Below are positions 53,519 through 62,221 of a stretch of 64,000 nt of DNA, piece by piece. The notes under the pieces were generated by a model that was not told the origin of the DNA, did not search any database, and saw nothing but the letters and a program-made list of their open reading frames with translations. The DNA comes from DSVZ01 sp964568145 (GTDB lineage Bacteria > Verrucomicrobiota > Verrucomicrobiia > Limisphaerales > J093), in contig CAZMOZ010000014.1 of assembly GCA_964568145.1 (NCBI GenBank), forward strand, positions 1 through 64,000. Reading direction: 5' to 3'. The position numbers were made by a program, and so were the translations under genes. How positions within the stretch are numbered: the stretch's first letter is position 1; each line of letters opens with the position of its first letter.

Positions 53519-54622
53519 ATGGAGTGGGTCAAAAAGAACTTGGTCCTGGTCATCAGCGCGGCCGTCACGCTGATCGGCTTGGGTGTCGCCGGGTACTACC
53601 TCTACACCAAGATCCAACGCAGCAACGAGGTCAGCGCGCAGTTGGAGGAGCAGGATCAGAAGCTCCAGCAACTCATGCGCATGCGGCCACACCCGGGCAA
53701 CCGGAAGGTGGACAACATCGCCATCGCGAAGGAGCAGGAGGCCAAACTCCAGGATTTCGCCAAACGGGCGCGCGACCTGTTCGTGCCGGTGCCGTATCCC
53801 ACCAATCTGGACAGCGGTTCCTTCGGTTTGTTGCTGGCCGACACCCTGGACAACCTCCACCGGCGCGCCCGCCTGGCCGGGACAAAGCTGCCGGATGGCT
53901 ACGCCTTCACCTTCGAGACCCAGAAGAAGGCCCTTTCCTTCGACCCCAAGAGCGTGGTTCCGCTTACCCGCGCGCTCATGGAAGTGAAGGCCATCAGCGA
54001 AACCCTGCTGGATGCCCGGGTCATCGAACTGGACCGCATCCGGCGGGTTTCGGTGGCGGCGAACGACACCCCGGGACTCACCTTGATGGGCGGCACTTCA
54101 GACTACTGGACCCGGAAGCCGGTGACCAACGAGCTGGCGATCATCATCCCGTACGAGGTGGTCTTCCGGGCGTTCAGCAGCGAGTTGCAGGCCTTCATGA
54201 AGGGCCTGGCGCGGAGCCCGCACAGCCTGTTGCTTAAAAATCTGGTGGTGGACACGGGTGAGACCAACGAAGTGGACATGTTCGCGCCCGACATGGGGAC
54301 CGGTGGCGACGAGAGCAGCATGCCGCGGATGTCGCCCCAGATGATGATGATGATGCGCTACAGCATCCGCCCTGGCATGCGCGGGATGCCGATGATGCCG
54401 CAGCCCACCGACCCCGCCACCGAGGCGGCGCGCGTGGAAGCCAACAAGATTGTTAGTGAAAAACCCTTCCGCGTGACGGCGTGGGTGGACGTGGTGCGCC
54501 TGCGCGACCCCGCCGAGGCGGCGGCCACCCGGGGCCGACCCCGCCGCGGCCCGTCCGAGCCCGGGACCGATGCCGCGACACAGGACGCCAACCCGGATGC
54601 TTCGGCCACGGCCGGCAACTAG
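53519..54622 (+). CDS. Amuc_1100-like pilus-associated protein
   Basis: A 367-residue protein with an N-terminal membrane helix (LVLVISAAVTLIGLGVAGYY), a coiled coil (residues ~30-85), and a PilN/PilO-like alpha/beta part with IIPYEVVFRAFSSELQAFMK near 215 and LLLKNLVVD near 240. Size, layout and position after PilM match Amuc_1100 of Akkermansia muciniphila. A Met-rich stretch (MSPQMMMMMRYSIRPGMRGM) precedes the last domain and shares 'MMMRY' with the preceding protein. The tail is low complexity. It starts three bases after the previous stop. The similarity is recognised by eye. Confidence 0.75.
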   Translation: MEWVKKNLVLVISAAVTLIGLGVAGYYLYTKIQRSNEVSAQLEEQDQKLQQLMRMRPHPGNRKVDNIAIAKEQEAKLQDFAKRARDLFVPVPYPTNLDSGSFGLLLADTLDNLHRRARLAGTKLPDGYAFTFETQKKALSFDPKSVVPLTRALMEVKAISETLLDARVIELDRIRRVSVAANDTPGLTLMGGTSDYWTRKPVTNELAIIIPYEVVFRAFSSELQAFMKGLARSPHSLLLKNLVVDTGETNEVDMFAPDMGTGGDESSMPRMSPQMMMMMRYSIRPGMRGMPMMPQPTDPATEAARVEANKIVSEKPFRVTAWVDVVRLRDPAEAAATRGRPRRGPSEPGTDAATQDANPDASATAGN

Positions 54623-54625
54623 CCT

Positions 54626-55441
54626 ATGGAGTTTCTCAAGAACCACTACGAGAAGCTGATCCTGAGTGTGGTCTTGCTGGGGTTGGCGCTCGCGGCCGGA
54701 TACCTGCCGTTTGAAGTCGCCAACGTCCGGGAACGGCTGGCGGAGGTCACCGGCCTCATCGAGGACGGCAAGGTGGAGCCGCTCAAACCGCTGGACCTGT
54801 CCACGAACGAAGCGGTGCTGCGGCGGGTGCGGGCCAAGGTGGATTTCAATTTCGGCGAAGGCACCCACGGCCTGTTCAACCCCGCTGGCACGTGGCGCAA
54901 AAGTCCCGGGCCTGGCGGCTTTCCGCCCATTCCGCCCGCGCCCTCCGGCGTCGAGGGCCTGGCCGTGACCAACATCACGCCGTTGATGTTGCGGGTCGAG
55001 TTCCAGGGTATCTCGCAAGGCAGCAGCGCGGCGTTCGGGATGCGCTACCGTTTTTACGTCCAGAACCAGGCCTCGACCAACACCGCGCTGGCCCGCGGTC
55101 GCATCGTGATTCTCGACACGAACGACAAGCCCGCCCGGCCCGAGGCGCTGCTCATCAAGGACATCATCGGCTCCCCGGAAAACCCGGACGCCTTCCAGCT
55201 CCAGCTCACGGACACGCGCACCACGATCGGCGTGGCGAAGGACAAGCCGTACACCGAGGTGGCGGGTTACGCGGCGGACCTGCGGCACGAACGCGAAGGA
55301 CGCACGTTCATGCGCCAGCGCCCCGGTTCGAAGCTCACGATCGCGGGCACGACTTACAATGTCGTTGCCATCAGTGGCACCGACGTTACAATCGAGGACG
55401 AGAAAACCAAACGTCGCACCGTCATCCCGCTCAAGCGTTGA
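54626..55441 (+). CDS. Amuc_1099-like pilus-system protein
   Basis: A 271-residue protein with an N-terminal membrane anchor (LILSVVLLGLALAAGYLPFE), a short linker, a Pro-rich stretch (GPGGFPPIPPAPSG) and a beta-rich domain (LMLRVEFQGISQGSSAAFGM, KLTIAGTTYNVVAISGTDVT). The starts and stops are three bases apart, so it is cotranscribed with its neighbours. The role may be like PilP/GspC, linking the inner platform to the secretin. Identification with Amuc_1099 is from position and topology. Confidence 0.68.
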   Translation: MEFLKNHYEKLILSVVLLGLALAAGYLPFEVANVRERLAEVTGLIEDGKVEPLKPLDLSTNEAVLRRVRAKVDFNFGEGTHGLFNPAGTWRKSPGPGGFPPIPPAPSGVEGLAVTNITPLMLRVEFQGISQGSSAAFGMRYRFYVQNQASTNTALARGRIVILDTNDKPARPEALLIKDIIGSPENPDAFQLQLTDTRTTIGVAKDKPYTEVAGYAADLRHEREGRTFMRQRPGSKLTIAGTTYNVVAISGTDVTIEDEKTKRRTVIPLKR

Positions 55442-55468
55442 GGGCCGCGTTGTAATCCGCATTGCTTT

Positions 55469-57976
55469 ATGTCTTCCGTTTCGAGAAAACCCACGCCCAT
55501 GATTCGTTTCGCGTTTACCCTGCTGGCCGGCACGGCGGTGCTGACGTGCGCCCTTCCCAACGTCACCGCCCAGACTGACGCCGCGGCGCTGGCCGCCGAG
55601 GAAGCCGTCCGCCGCCAGGAGTTGACCATCCTGCTCCGGCGCACCCTGCAGGAAGCGGCGACGGTGCGGGCCCAAGGCGATCTGGCCAACGCCGCCCGGC
55701 TTTTCGAGGAGTGCTGGAGCCTTGTCCAACGCATCGGCGACGCCAGCATCGAGACCGAGCGGAATCAGGTCGTGGCCGGTTTCACCGAGACGTACCTCAC
55801 CCTGGCCACACGCTCGTACAACAGCGCCGCCTACGAGGAGGCCAACCGCCAGGTTTCGCGCGCGCTGCGGGTGAATCCCAAGAACGACGAGGCTCAGAAA
55901 CTGAAGGTCAAGGTGGACAAGGCGCTCGAGGAGCAAAAGGGACGGGTGCCCAGCAAGGAAATCGTGGCCCTGCTGCCCGAGGCCGCCCAGGTCCGCACCG
56001 ACGCCGCCACGCTGGTCCAGGACGGCAAGCTCCTCTACGAGATGGGCAAGCTGGACGAGGCCGAGGCCAAACTGCGCCAGGCCGCCAAGTTGGACCCCAC
56101 CAATCCCGCCGCCGGTTACTACCTCACGCTCGTGCAGGAAGCGCGTTACAAGCAGGACGCCGTCAAACGCGAGATCATGGCCCGGAACAAGATGGTCGAG
56201 GTCGAGCAGGCATGGAACCCGCCCGTTTCGCGGGAAAAACTCCCGCCGGCCAATACCTTTGCCCGGACCAACACGGTTCACACCGGCCCCGGCCGCCGGT
56301 TGATCTACTCGAAGCTCGATAAGATCCGGCTGGAGAAGGTGGAGTTCCCCGGCGTGCCGCTAAGCGAGGTCGTCGCCTACCTCGACGATGAAACCCGGTT
56401 GCGTGACCCTGAGAAGCGGGGCATCAACTTCATCATCGCGCCGACGATTGATTCGCAGGCGCCCGTCGCGCCCGGCTTGACGACGTTCGACCCCACCACG
56501 GGCACGGCCATCCCCGCCGCTCCCCAGCAGCCCCAGTTCGAACTCTCCGAGGTGGTGATCAAGATTGTGCCGCCGCTGCGGGATGTCCGGCTGGCGGACG
56601 TGCTCGACGCGATCGTGAAGGTCGCTGACCAGCAGATCAAATACTCGGTGGAGGAGTACGCGGTGGTGTTCAGCAAGAAGACCCCGGAACCGCAGCAGCT
56701 TTTCACGCGCACCTTCCGCGTCAATCCGAACACTTTTGTCCAAGGCTTGGAAGGCGTGTACGCCATTGACTACAGCAGTGTGCTGGGCGGGGGTGCCGGC
56801 GGTTTTGGCAGTACTGGCGGTGGTGGCTTCGGCGGCGGCGGCTTCGGCGGCGGTGGCGGGGGCTTCGGTGGCGGGGGCTTCGGTGGCGGCGGCTTTGGCG
56901 GTCAAGGCGGTGGCTTTGGCGGCGGTGGTGGTGGTCTCGCCATTGCCCGCGTCACGATCGGCGGCGGCGGTGGTGGCTTCGGCGGCGGCGGCTTCGGCGG
57001 TCAAGGCGGCGGCTTTGGCGGCGGCGGCTTTGGTGGTGGCGGCTTTGGTGGTGGTGGTTTCGGCGGCGGCTTGGGCGGTGGCGGCTTGGGTGGCGGTGGC
57101 TTCGGTGGCGGCGGCGGCTTGGGAAGCGGCGGGACCCCGACCGGCGTGGCCGGCTCGACACCGATGTCCTATGTGAACGATCTGGTGCGCGCGTATTTCA
57201 CCGCGGCCGGTGTGGACTTGGGCGGGGCAAACATCCTCGGCCAGGGACTCGGCGGCGGCGCGGCGGGTGGTTTCCCGGGCGGCGCCACGCCGGGCGGCGG
57301 CTTCCAGAACGCGCAGGGCAAGGCGGTGTTCTTCAACGACCGCACCGGCATCCTGCTCGTGCGGGCGACGCTGGACGATCTCAACATCATCGAGCAGGCC
57401 ATCCAGGCGCTGAACTTCACGCCCGACCAGGTCACCATCGAGGTCAAGTTCGTGGAAATCGGCCAGGACGACGCCAAGGCGCTCGGCTTCGACTGGTATC
57501 TGGGCAACTGGAACATGGCCGGCGGTAATGTGGGTCTTTCGGGCGGCACAGCGCCCTCTTACGCGGGCGCGCCTTCGGCGGCCAATCCGTACGGCGTCTT
57601 CCCGGGCAACTTCGGCGTGCCCGCGATAGCCCCGAACCCCAGCACCGACCAGTTGCTGACCTCGGGCTTGCGCGGCACCGAGATCGGCGGCACGGCGATC
57701 CCGACGCTGGCGACGCTCACCGGGATCATGACCGACCCTCAATTCCGCGTGGTCATCCGGGCGCTCGAGCAACGGGGCGGCGTGGATGTGTTGTCCGCGC
57801 CGAAGGTCACGACGGTCAGCGGCCGGCAGGCGCAGATCCAGATCATTGATCTGCAGACGGTCGTTTCGTACAACCAGGCGGGTGGCATCGCCGGCGGCAC
57901 CACGACCGGCGTGGGCGGCGTCGGCACGGGCACCGTCGGCACGGGCGGCACCGTGGGCGTGGGCGTGGTGCAATGA
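55469..57976 (+). CDS. Secretin, N-terminal part (split gene, Amuc_1098-like)
   Basis: An 835-residue exported protein (ATG at 55469; an ATG at 55499, MIRFAFTLLAGTAVL, is the more signal-peptide-like start). TPR-like repeats occupy ~50-210 (YEEANRQVSRALRVNPKNDE). STN/N-domains follow (VEFPGVPLSEVVAYLDDETR; VIKIVPPLRDVRLADVLDAI). A glycine-rich insert of about 115 residues (bases ~56787-57130, GGGGFGGGGFGG type) splits the N-domains. The last N-domain (VFFNDRTGILLVRATLDDLN) leads into the first half of the secretin barrel (VTIEVKFVEIGQDDAKALGF, VLSAPKVTTVSGRQAQI). The frame then ends in a Gly/Thr-rich tail, and the second half of the barrel is missing, supplied by the next gene. Confidence 0.9.
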   Translation: MSSVSRKPTPMIRFAFTLLAGTAVLTCALPNVTAQTDAAALAAEEAVRRQELTILLRRTLQEAATVRAQGDLANAARLFEECWSLVQRIGDASIETERNQVVAGFTETYLTLATRSYNSAAYEEANRQVSRALRVNPKNDEAQKLKVKVDKALEEQKGRVPSKEIVALLPEAAQVRTDAATLVQDGKLLYEMGKLDEAEAKLRQAAKLDPTNPAAGYYLTLVQEARYKQDAVKREIMARNKMVEVEQAWNPPVSREKLPPANTFARTNTVHTGPGRRLIYSKLDKIRLEKVEFPGVPLSEVVAYLDDETRLRDPEKRGINFIIAPTIDSQAPVAPGLTTFDPTTGTAIPAAPQQPQFELSEVVIKIVPPLRDVRLADVLDAIVKVADQQIKYSVEEYAVVFSKKTPEPQQLFTRTFRVNPNTFVQGLEGVYAIDYSSVLGGGAGGFGSTGGGGFGGGGFGGGGGGFGGGGFGGGGFGGQGGGFGGGGGGLAIARVTIGGGGGGFGGGGFGGQGGGFGGGGFGGGGFGGGGFGGGLGGGGLGGGGFGGGGGLGSGGTPTGVAGSTPMSYVNDLVRAYFTAAGVDLGGANILGQGLGGGAAGGFPGGATPGGGFQNAQGKAVFFNDRTGILLVRATLDDLNIIEQAIQALNFTPDQVTIEVKFVEIGQDDAKALGFDWYLGNWNMAGGNVGLSGGTAPSYAGAPSAANPYGVFPGNFGVPAIAPNPSTDQLLTSGLRGTEIGGTAIPTLATLTGIMTDPQFRVVIRALEQRGGVDVLSAPKVTTVSGRQAQIQIIDLQTVVSYNQAGGIAGGTTTGVGGVGTGTVGTGGTVGVGVVQ

Positions 57977-58004
57977 TTTTCAACTCTGAATTCGAATCGC
58001 GAAC

Positions 58005-58595
58005 ATGAGACTCCACCGCATTCTTGGGCTGGCGTGCGCGGCGACCCTGCTGGGCGCGGCCGTTCTCCGGGCGCAAGTCATCAACCAGGCCGCCGCCACG
58101 CCGACCATCCAACCGACCACGGTGCCGGTGCCCATCGGCCCGACCCTCGATGTAATTCCGCACGTGTCGGCCGACGGCTACACCATCCAGCTCAATCTGC
58201 TGCCCACCGTGACCGAATTTCTTGGCTACGACGACCCGGGGCAGTTCCGGGCCGTGGTGGGCAACCTGGCCGCGCCGGTGCCGCTGCCGCGGTTCCGCAT
58301 CCGCCAGGTGGTGACCAGCTCCATCGTCTGGGACGGCCAGACCGTGGTGCTGGGCGGGTTGATTTCCGAGCGCGTGGCCAAGCGCAAGGACAAGGTGCCC
58401 GTGCTGGCCGACCTGCCGGTGGTGGGACGGCTGTTTCGCAGCGAGGCCAACTCCAGCCAGAAGAAGAACCTCGTGATCTTCGTGACCCCGACCATCATTG
58501 ATCCGGCGGGCAACCGGGTGCATGACGAGAACAACCTGCCGTACGACCCGAACAAGCTACCGCCCCAGGCGCCGTTTGTGCCGGCAGCGCCTTGA
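58005..58595 (+). CDS. Secretin, C-terminal part, with its own signal peptide
   Basis: A 196-residue protein with a clear signal peptide (MRLHRILGLACAATLLGAAV, cleavage near LRAQ) followed directly by the C-terminal half of a secretin barrel: IGPTLDVIPHVSADGYTIQL, VWDGQTVVLGGLISERV, and DKVPVLADLPVVGRLFRSE, ending KKNLVIFVTPTIID. The ATG at 58005 lies 28 bases after the stop of the N-terminal part. Because the second piece has its own export signal, this looks like a functional gene split rather than a recent frameshift. The two chains would need to assemble together in the outer membrane. Confidence 0.9.
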   Translation: MRLHRILGLACAATLLGAAVLRAQVINQAAATPTIQPTTVPVPIGPTLDVIPHVSADGYTIQLNLLPTVTEFLGYDDPGQFRAVVGNLAAPVPLPRFRIRQVVTSSIVWDGQTVVLGGLISERVAKRKDKVPVLADLPVVGRLFRSEANSSQKKNLVIFVTPTIIDPAGNRVHDENNLPYDPNKLPPQAPFVPAAP

Positions 58596-58692
58596 GGCCG
58601 GGCGCCGAACCGCTTGAGGCCGAATTCTGGCCGGAAACTTGCGAGCAATCACTGAAGGCGGACCAAACGCCGGGCGTTCACCAACCGTTTAC

Positions 58693-60606
58693 ATGCGCGG
58701 ACGAATACAAAGACAACCCATCCGACGCCGGCCGGGCCGGACGGCGCGGCGGCCGTTGACGGCGCTGGCCGGCGGGCTGGCACTGCTGGCCGGCCCCGCG
58801 CTGGCCGATATGGTTCTGGCCCCGCAAGGCACCGAGTTCACGCTCAGCCGCGGGCTGGTGGGCGACCAGACGAAGCCCGACCTCAGCCTGGCGGCTGACG
58901 GCGGCTTCGTGGTCTGGCAGGACAACTCGGTGGACGGCGACGGGCTCGGCGTGATGGCCGCGAAGTTGAACGCCTCGCTCTCGCCCATCCCGACCCGCAT
59001 GTTCCGCGTGAACCAGACCACCGCCGGCGACCAGGAAGCCCCGGCGGTGCAGCTCCTCGCCGATGGCGGGGCGGTCTTCGTGTGGCAGGGCGGGCCGCTG
59101 GGCCAGCAGGACATCTGGGCGCGCGTCGTCAATCCGGACGGTCTCTTTCTCACGGGCGACATCCGCGTCAACACCTTCACCGCCGGGCAGCAAATGGGGC
59201 CGCGGGTCATCCGGCTGGCCGATGGCAGCGTGGTGGTGGTTTGGAGCAGCGTGGGCCAGGACGGCCACATGCAGGGCGTCTTCGGACAGCGGTTGTCCGC
59301 GGCAGGCGAAAAGCTGGGCGGCGAGTTTCAGGTGAACCAGTTTAACGCTTACAACCAGCGCACCCCGGCCATCGCCTCGTTGGAAGATGGTACCTTCGTG
59401 GTCGCCTGGGTGAGCGAACAGCAGCGGTTTGAGAACAGCGTGGACGTGTTCGCCCGCCGGTTTGCGGCGGACACCAGCCCGGCGACGGACGAACGCCGGT
59501 TGAATCTCGGAACCAACAACATCTGCGCGAACCCGGTGGTGGTCCCCGGCTGGGCGGGCGGTTTCATGGCCGCCTGGAGCGAGCGCGACACCGCGGACCG
59601 CACCAACATGTGGGACGTGGTGATGGGCAGTTACGACGCCAGTGCCGAGTTGCGCGGGTCGGTCGTGCTGGCGCACCAGCACCGGTCACACAACCAGTTC
59701 GCGCCGCGGATTGCCGCGCTGGGCGGCACCCGGCTGGTGGTCTGGAACAGCCTCTGGCAGGACGGCTCGCGCGACGGCGTTTTTGGCCGGCTGGTGGGCG
59801 CGACCGGCGCGATCGGCGATGAATTTCGCGTCAACGCCACCACGGCCAGCCGGCAGATGGAGCCGGTGGTCGCCGCAGACGGCGCGGGGCGCTTCCTGGT
59901 GGCTTGGGCGGGTTTTGTGGGCGGAGCCGCCAGCTTCGAGATTTTGGGCCAGCGTTTCGCCGGCGAGCAGGCCCTGCCGGCGCCGACCTCTCCGCTGGTC
60001 AACGCCTTGGATTCGTATTCCTTGATGGTGAGCTGGGCGCCGCTGGCGGGTTATTCCGACCTCGCGTCCTACCATCTCTACGTGGATGGCGCCAGTTCGC
60101 CGCTGGTCCTGACCGGCAATTACCACGTGCTGGATGATCTCAATCCCGCCTCCACGCACACCTTCCGGCTGGCCTACGTGCTGCAAGACGGCCGGGTGTC
60201 GCCGCTCTCGGAGGCGGCCACCGGCAAGACTTGGGGCCGGGACCGCAACAACGACGGCTTGCCCGACGACTGGCAGGCCGCGTTCTGGGGCACGGACGGC
60301 AGCGCCTGGCCGGTGCCCACCGCGGACTCCGACGACGACGGCGCGTCGAACCTCGCCGAGTTCCTGGCCGGCACGGACCCGACGCAGGCGGCGAGCGCCC
60401 TGCGGGTGGCGATCCAGCCGACGATCGGCGGCCTGCTGGTGCAATGGAACGCGGTGCCCGGCTCGGTGTATCAATTGCAGGCGTCCACCGACCTGCGCAC
60501 TTGGGCCGACGCGGCTGGCCCGGCCTTCGCGCCGGGCGACGTGGCCGGCTCGGTGATCCCGGCCACCGCCGAAACAGCTTATTATCGCGTCATTCGCCTC
60601 CGGTAA
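58693..60606 (+). CDS. Large secreted protein with Fn3 and Ca-binding-like repeats
   Basis: A 637-residue exported protein. The ATG at 58693 gives a basic N-region and a signal peptide (LTALAGGLALLAGPALADM). Residues ~60-420 contain repeating beta units resembling a propeller (GGFVVWQDNSVDGDGLGVMA, GGAVFVWQGGPLGQQDIWAR, DGTFVVAWVSEQQR). A fibronectin type III module follows (MVSWAPLAGYSDLASYHLYV), then a thrombospondin type-3-like segment (DRNNDGLPDDWQAAFWGTDG, DSDDDGASNLAEFLAGTDP). It ends in the same tail type as the protein at 7122-8105 (YQLQASTDLRTWADAAG to AYYRVIRLR). It lies just after the split secretin, so it may be a client of that machine. Confidence 0.82.
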   Translation: MRGRIQRQPIRRRPGRTARRPLTALAGGLALLAGPALADMVLAPQGTEFTLSRGLVGDQTKPDLSLAADGGFVVWQDNSVDGDGLGVMAAKLNASLSPIPTRMFRVNQTTAGDQEAPAVQLLADGGAVFVWQGGPLGQQDIWARVVNPDGLFLTGDIRVNTFTAGQQMGPRVIRLADGSVVVVWSSVGQDGHMQGVFGQRLSAAGEKLGGEFQVNQFNAYNQRTPAIASLEDGTFVVAWVSEQQRFENSVDVFARRFAADTSPATDERRLNLGTNNICANPVVVPGWAGGFMAAWSERDTADRTNMWDVVMGSYDASAELRGSVVLAHQHRSHNQFAPRIAALGGTRLVVWNSLWQDGSRDGVFGRLVGATGAIGDEFRVNATTASRQMEPVVAADGAGRFLVAWAGFVGGAASFEILGQRFAGEQALPAPTSPLVNALDSYSLMVSWAPLAGYSDLASYHLYVDGASSPLVLTGNYHVLDDLNPASTHTFRLAYVLQDGRVSPLSEAATGKTWGRDRNNDGLPDDWQAAFWGTDGSAWPVPTADSDDDGASNLAEFLAGTDPTQAASALRVAIQPTIGGLLVQWNAVPGSVYQLQASTDLRTWADAAGPAFAPGDVAGSVIPATAETAYYRVIRLR

Positions 60607-60609
60607 CCT

Positions 60610-62175
60610 ATGCGCGCCTTTTTGAACCGACTCTTGCTCATCCTGGCGCTGGCCTTTGTCCTGCCACGCGCGCAGGCCTTCGCCTTGCTGGGCGCCTTGG
60701 ATACGTGGATGACCGTGGAAATCGGCTATAACCTGGCTGACCCCGGCGGGCCTATGAACCTCGGCGAGGAGTACCGTTGGAACATGCCGATTGTCACCTA
60801 CGGCTTCGACGAGTCGTTCCTGAACTATTTCGGTCAGCGCGGGGTCGAGGAAGTCGAGAAGGCCGTCAAGATCTTCAACGACCTTCCGAAGATGGCCGAA
60901 TTGAGCGCCGACCTGTCCGAAATCCCGCTGGACACGCGCCGGTTCAACCACCGTGCCAACGCACTGTTCTTGTTCGATGTCAAGACCCAGGCGCTGGCGT
61001 CGCTCTTGGAAAGCCTCGGCGTGGCGCCTGCTGAACGGTATGTCTGGACGCTGCGTTCCCGCGTGGTCATCAACAACATCCCGGTGTATGCGGTGATCAA
61101 GCGCAACTTTGATCCGGTCACCTTTGACCCGTCCAGCTACGTCAACGGCAGTCTGTACACATACCAGATCATCCAGACCTACACGACCCCCACTTGGGAG
61201 GCGGTGGAGTTCGAGGTGGATCCCAGCGTGCCGAGCGTGAGTTCGGTTTCCGCCTACAACATGTGGGGCGGTACTGTCCTGGCCAGCGGCTTCAGCGCCA
61301 CGATCTCCCCGGGCATGTTCTTCACGGGGCTGACCCGCGATGACGTGGGCGCGCTGCGCTACATCTACCGGCCGGACAACTACAACGTCGAGTCACTGGC
61401 GACCAACGTGGTGCAGGCCGCGCTGGGCACGCAGCGGGGCAATTACATCGTGGGGCTGGATTCCAGCGGCAAACCCAACGGCTGGGGCGCTCCGCCGGGA
61501 TTCACCAACGTCGTTGCCGGCACCAATCTGCCGCCGGTCAACCTTGGGCTGCGCGGCGGCGTGGACAAGGTCACGTTTGTCCGGGTCAATTACGACTCGA
61601 TGCTGGGCGCTTGGGTCACCTTGACCAACGTTTACGAAGACCGGTACATCTCCAATTATGTCCAGCGCACCCAGCTCTTGCAACGGACCTTGCCCGCGCC
61701 GGACATCCTGTTTGATGCGGCGGATTTGGGGATTGCGCCGGATGGCGTGCCGCTCGTTTACGGCAAGGCCATGACGCTCACGAGCCAGGACGCGATCAAC
61801 GGCACTACCGTGCTGTCCGGCCCGGGTTTGATCTTCCCGCCGCACACCATCACTTTTGGGAAGCTCGGGGAATACCTGATCAACAGCCCCGGCGGTGGGC
61901 AGGCGGACGGCATCCCGGGCTTTTTGTGGGGCGCCTACGACGGCACCACCAACGAGCCGGTGGTTTTCCCACAGGGTGCCAGCATTCGAAATCTGGAACG
62001 ATTGGTGCTGGAAGGAAAGGTCGGCGACGAAACCGAGAACCCTTGGCTGTCGCCGTTCATCATTGTGAGCGGCACCGGCCAGACGGGGGGCACGGGCGGT
62101 ACCGGTGGTTTTGGCGGCGGTGGTGGCGGCTTCGGTGGCGGCGGTGCGGGCGGCGGAGGCGGGACAACCCCGTAA
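60610..62175 (+). CDS. Secreted protein with glycine-rich C-terminus
   Basis: A 521-residue exported protein of unknown function, starting four bases after the preceding stop. The signal peptide is MRAFLNRLLLILALAFVLPR, cleavage near AQA. The body has no domain I recognise; it contains YRWNMPIVTYGFDESFLNYF near residue 55 and TGLTRDDVGALRYIYRPDNY near 240, the latter like a matrixin-type 'DDV-AL-Y-Y' ending, but no HExxH zinc motif is visible. The last 35 residues are Gly-rich (GGFGGGGGGFGGGGAGGGGG), closely resembling the Gly-rich insert of the secretin at 55469-57976. Cotranscription with its neighbours is likely. Confidence 0.78.
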   Translation: MRAFLNRLLLILALAFVLPRAQAFALLGALDTWMTVEIGYNLADPGGPMNLGEEYRWNMPIVTYGFDESFLNYFGQRGVEEVEKAVKIFNDLPKMAELSADLSEIPLDTRRFNHRANALFLFDVKTQALASLLESLGVAPAERYVWTLRSRVVINNIPVYAVIKRNFDPVTFDPSSYVNGSLYTYQIIQTYTTPTWEAVEFEVDPSVPSVSSVSAYNMWGGTVLASGFSATISPGMFFTGLTRDDVGALRYIYRPDNYNVESLATNVVQAALGTQRGNYIVGLDSSGKPNGWGAPPGFTNVVAGTNLPPVNLGLRGGVDKVTFVRVNYDSMLGAWVTLTNVYEDRYISNYVQRTQLLQRTLPAPDILFDAADLGIAPDGVPLVYGKAMTLTSQDAINGTTVLSGPGLIFPPHTITFGKLGEYLINSPGGGQADGIPGFLWGAYDGTTNEPVVFPQGASIRNLERLVLEGKVGDETENPWLSPFIIVSGTGQTGGTGGTGGFGGGGGGFGGGGAGGGGGTTP

Positions 62176-62221
62176 CCGGGCGCGCGGTTCCTTACTCGGC
62201 AACGACAACTTTGAATCGGAT

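Noticed and set aside
56360..57973. Minus-strand frame rich in Ala/Thr opposite the secretin
   Set aside because: It is the reverse reading of the Gly-rich repeat and secretin codons.
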